The notes beneath the pieces were generated by a model. The model made no database searches. It saw only the letters and a list, made by a program, of their open reading frames with translations, and was not told where the DNA came from. A program made the translations under genes and the position numbers. 5,307 nt of DNA, from the NCBI GenBank assembly GCA_031278535.1, contig JAITKH010000289.1:1-5307 (forward strand), read 5' to 3'. This stretch comes from Planctomycetota bacterium (lineage in GTDB: Bacteria; Planctomycetota; SZUA-567). Each line of letters begins with the position of its first letter. The stretch's first letter is position 1. Below, in pieces: positions 4,332 to 5,307 of this stretch.

Positions 4332-5307
4332 AGAAGAATTACCGCTGTCCTGGCATGTGCCGCTGCCTGCGTCGTGTGGCCGTACCTCTCGCCCGCCGGC
4401 GAGGGATACGCGGTCAAGCCGAGGAAAATTTCGCGGAAGCTCACGGTCGCCATCGTCCCGGTAACCATGAACACCGCCTACACCATGACCATCAACGGCG
4501 CCAGGGAGGAGATCAAGCGACTGGGCGACAACATGAACCTCATCGTCCAGGCCCCGTCCAGCAACACCAGCACCATCGCCGAACAGGGGAACATCCTGGA
4601 AAGCCTCATTCAGCAGAAAGTCGACGCCATCGCCCTCGCCACCGAGAGCGACGCCTCCATGCTCCCTTACCTGCGCGCCGCCGCCGAAGCCGACATACCG
4701 GTGTTCCTGTTCAACATGACGGAGATCGATCCCGAGAACGTCTATTATGTGTCGAGCATCGGCTACGACCAGCGCCAGGCCGGTTACGACATCGGCAAGT
4801 GGATCGCCGACCACTATGGTGACAAGGAGACGAAGGTCGCCGTCCTGGAAGGGTACGCCGGCATCGTCAACACCATGCGCATGGACGGTTTCAAGGAAGC
4901 CCTCGCCACTAGGCCGAAAATCGCCATTGTCGCCTCGCAGACCGCCGACTGGAACCGGGTGGGCGGCCAGCGGGTGACCGAAAGCATTCTCACCTCCAAT
5001 CCCGACATCAATCTTCTCTACGGCCCCTACGACGAGATGGTGTTGGGCGGCCTCGTGGCCATCAAGGAGCGCGGCTTGCTCGCCCGGATCGCCGTGGTCG
5101 GCTACGGGTGCACCAAGGACGGCGTCGAGGCCATCAAGGCGGGAGAGATGCAGGCGACCATCGACGTCGGCGAGAAGGGCACCGGCTACGACATCATCAA
5201 CGCAATCAACGACTTCTGCGTTCTCGGCAAGGACGTCGCCAAGATCATCAACCGTCCGTCCACGGTATACGACAAGACCAATCTCGATCAGCTCGACCTG
5301 AGCATCT
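4329..5307 (+). CDS. Periplasmic sugar-binding protein, RbsB type (Peripla_BP_4), 3' end beyond window
   Basis: The frame is open to the window edge (326 complete codons, no stop). It starts with a signal peptide: RR at 2-3, hydrophobic ITAVLACAAACVVWPYL, and a probable cleavage after GYA (residue 28). C10 and C14 make lipidation possible but the context is poor for a lipobox. The mature part has the type I periplasmic-binding-protein fold: first strand KLTVAIVPVTMNTAYTMTINGA, then ILESLIQQKVDAIAL, then ADIPVFLFNM. The second lobe contains QTADWNR (204-210), PDINLLYGPYDEMVLGGL around D235, and VVGYGCTKDGVEAIKAGEMQATI. These match RbsB segments such as 'QPADFDR', 'NDEMALG' and 'VGFDGTPDG', with Tyr234 in place of the usual Asn before DEM. 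The ligand is probably a sugar or sugar-like compound, but the identity cannot be read. It should deliver ligand to an RbsC-type permease, whose genes are expected downstream. It is preceded by a sigma-54 promoter and is the likely regulated output of the two-component pair. Confidence 0.92.
   Translation, partial: MRRITAVLACAAACVVWPYLSPAGEGYAVKPRKISRKLTVAIVPVTMNTAYTMTINGAREEIKRLGDNMNLIVQAPSSNTSTIAEQGNILESLIQQKVDAIALATESDASMLPYLRAAAEADIPVFLFNMTEIDPENVYYVSSIGYDQRQAGYDIGKWIADHYGDKETKVAVLEGYAGIVNTMRMDGFKEALATRPKIAIVASQTADWNRVGGQRVTESILTSNPDINLLYGPYDEMVLGGLVAIKERGLLARIAVVGYGCTKDGVEAIKAGEMQATIDVGEKGTGYDIINAINDFCVLGKDVAKIINRPSTVYDKTNLDQLDLSI

Noticed and set aside
4181..4822. 213-codon plus-strand frame starting just after the TATAAT box, with GGAG upstream of its ATG
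   Set aside because: It runs out of frame through the signal peptide and first lobe of the binding protein, and its product is arginine-rich with no family features. The GGAG would also lie upstream of the predicted transcript start.

Overview
The window looks like bacterial chromosome of fairly high GC content, from a Gram-negative-type organism. It has a signal-peptide-bearing sugar-type binding protein and a sigma-54 regulatory set. The transposase relics, with a QGTR-type IS66 C-terminus, resemble elements I associate with the Planctomycetes/Lentisphaerae side of bacteria, but that placement is tentative. All genes called are on the plus strand.

Left end (1-583): a graveyard of insertion sequences. 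The tail of a DDE_5/IS701-type transposase enters from outside the window. It is cut off at about 244, where a small IS66-family relic begins. The relic (245-583) keeps near-perfect terminal inverted repeats but has lost everything between its left end and the last ~95 codons of its transposase. From 584 to 892 there is no gene, only a candidate housekeeping promoter.

Centre (893-4019): a tightly coupled two-component pair. The first gene is an NtrC-family sigma-54-dependent response regulator (receiver, AAA+, Fis-type HTH). The second overlaps it by 17 bases and starts at TTG. It encodes an unusual fusion: a complete RbsA/MglA-like sugar-ABC ATPase half, then a PAS-like domain, then a HisKA/HATPase histidine kinase. 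The ABC half keeps Walker A, the Q-loop and Walker B, but its signature motif is unrecognisable and its H-loop histidine is replaced by alanine. It therefore looks like a docking or sensing module derived from a transporter ATPase rather than a transport motor. No membrane segment is visible, so the kinase is probably cytoplasmic or recruited to the membrane by a partner.

Right end (4020-5307): a 309-base regulatory region followed by a periplasmic sugar-binding protein of the RbsB type that runs off the window. The region holds a clear -24/-12 sigma-54 promoter (TGGCAT-N5-TTGCA, 4214-4229). Two tandem dyads lie about 150 and 180 bases upstream of its predicted start, where an NtrC-type activator would bind. 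There are also short direct repeats and a second, TATAAT-containing candidate promoter.

Working model (inference): the ABC-fused kinase reads the occupancy or activity of an RbsC-type permease, or of a nucleotide or sugar signal linked to transport. It phosphorylates the adjacent regulator, which activates sigma-54 transcription of the binding protein and presumably of the transporter genes beyond the window. This would be a transporter-coupled two-component circuit in which the sensor itself carries the transporter's ATPase fold.
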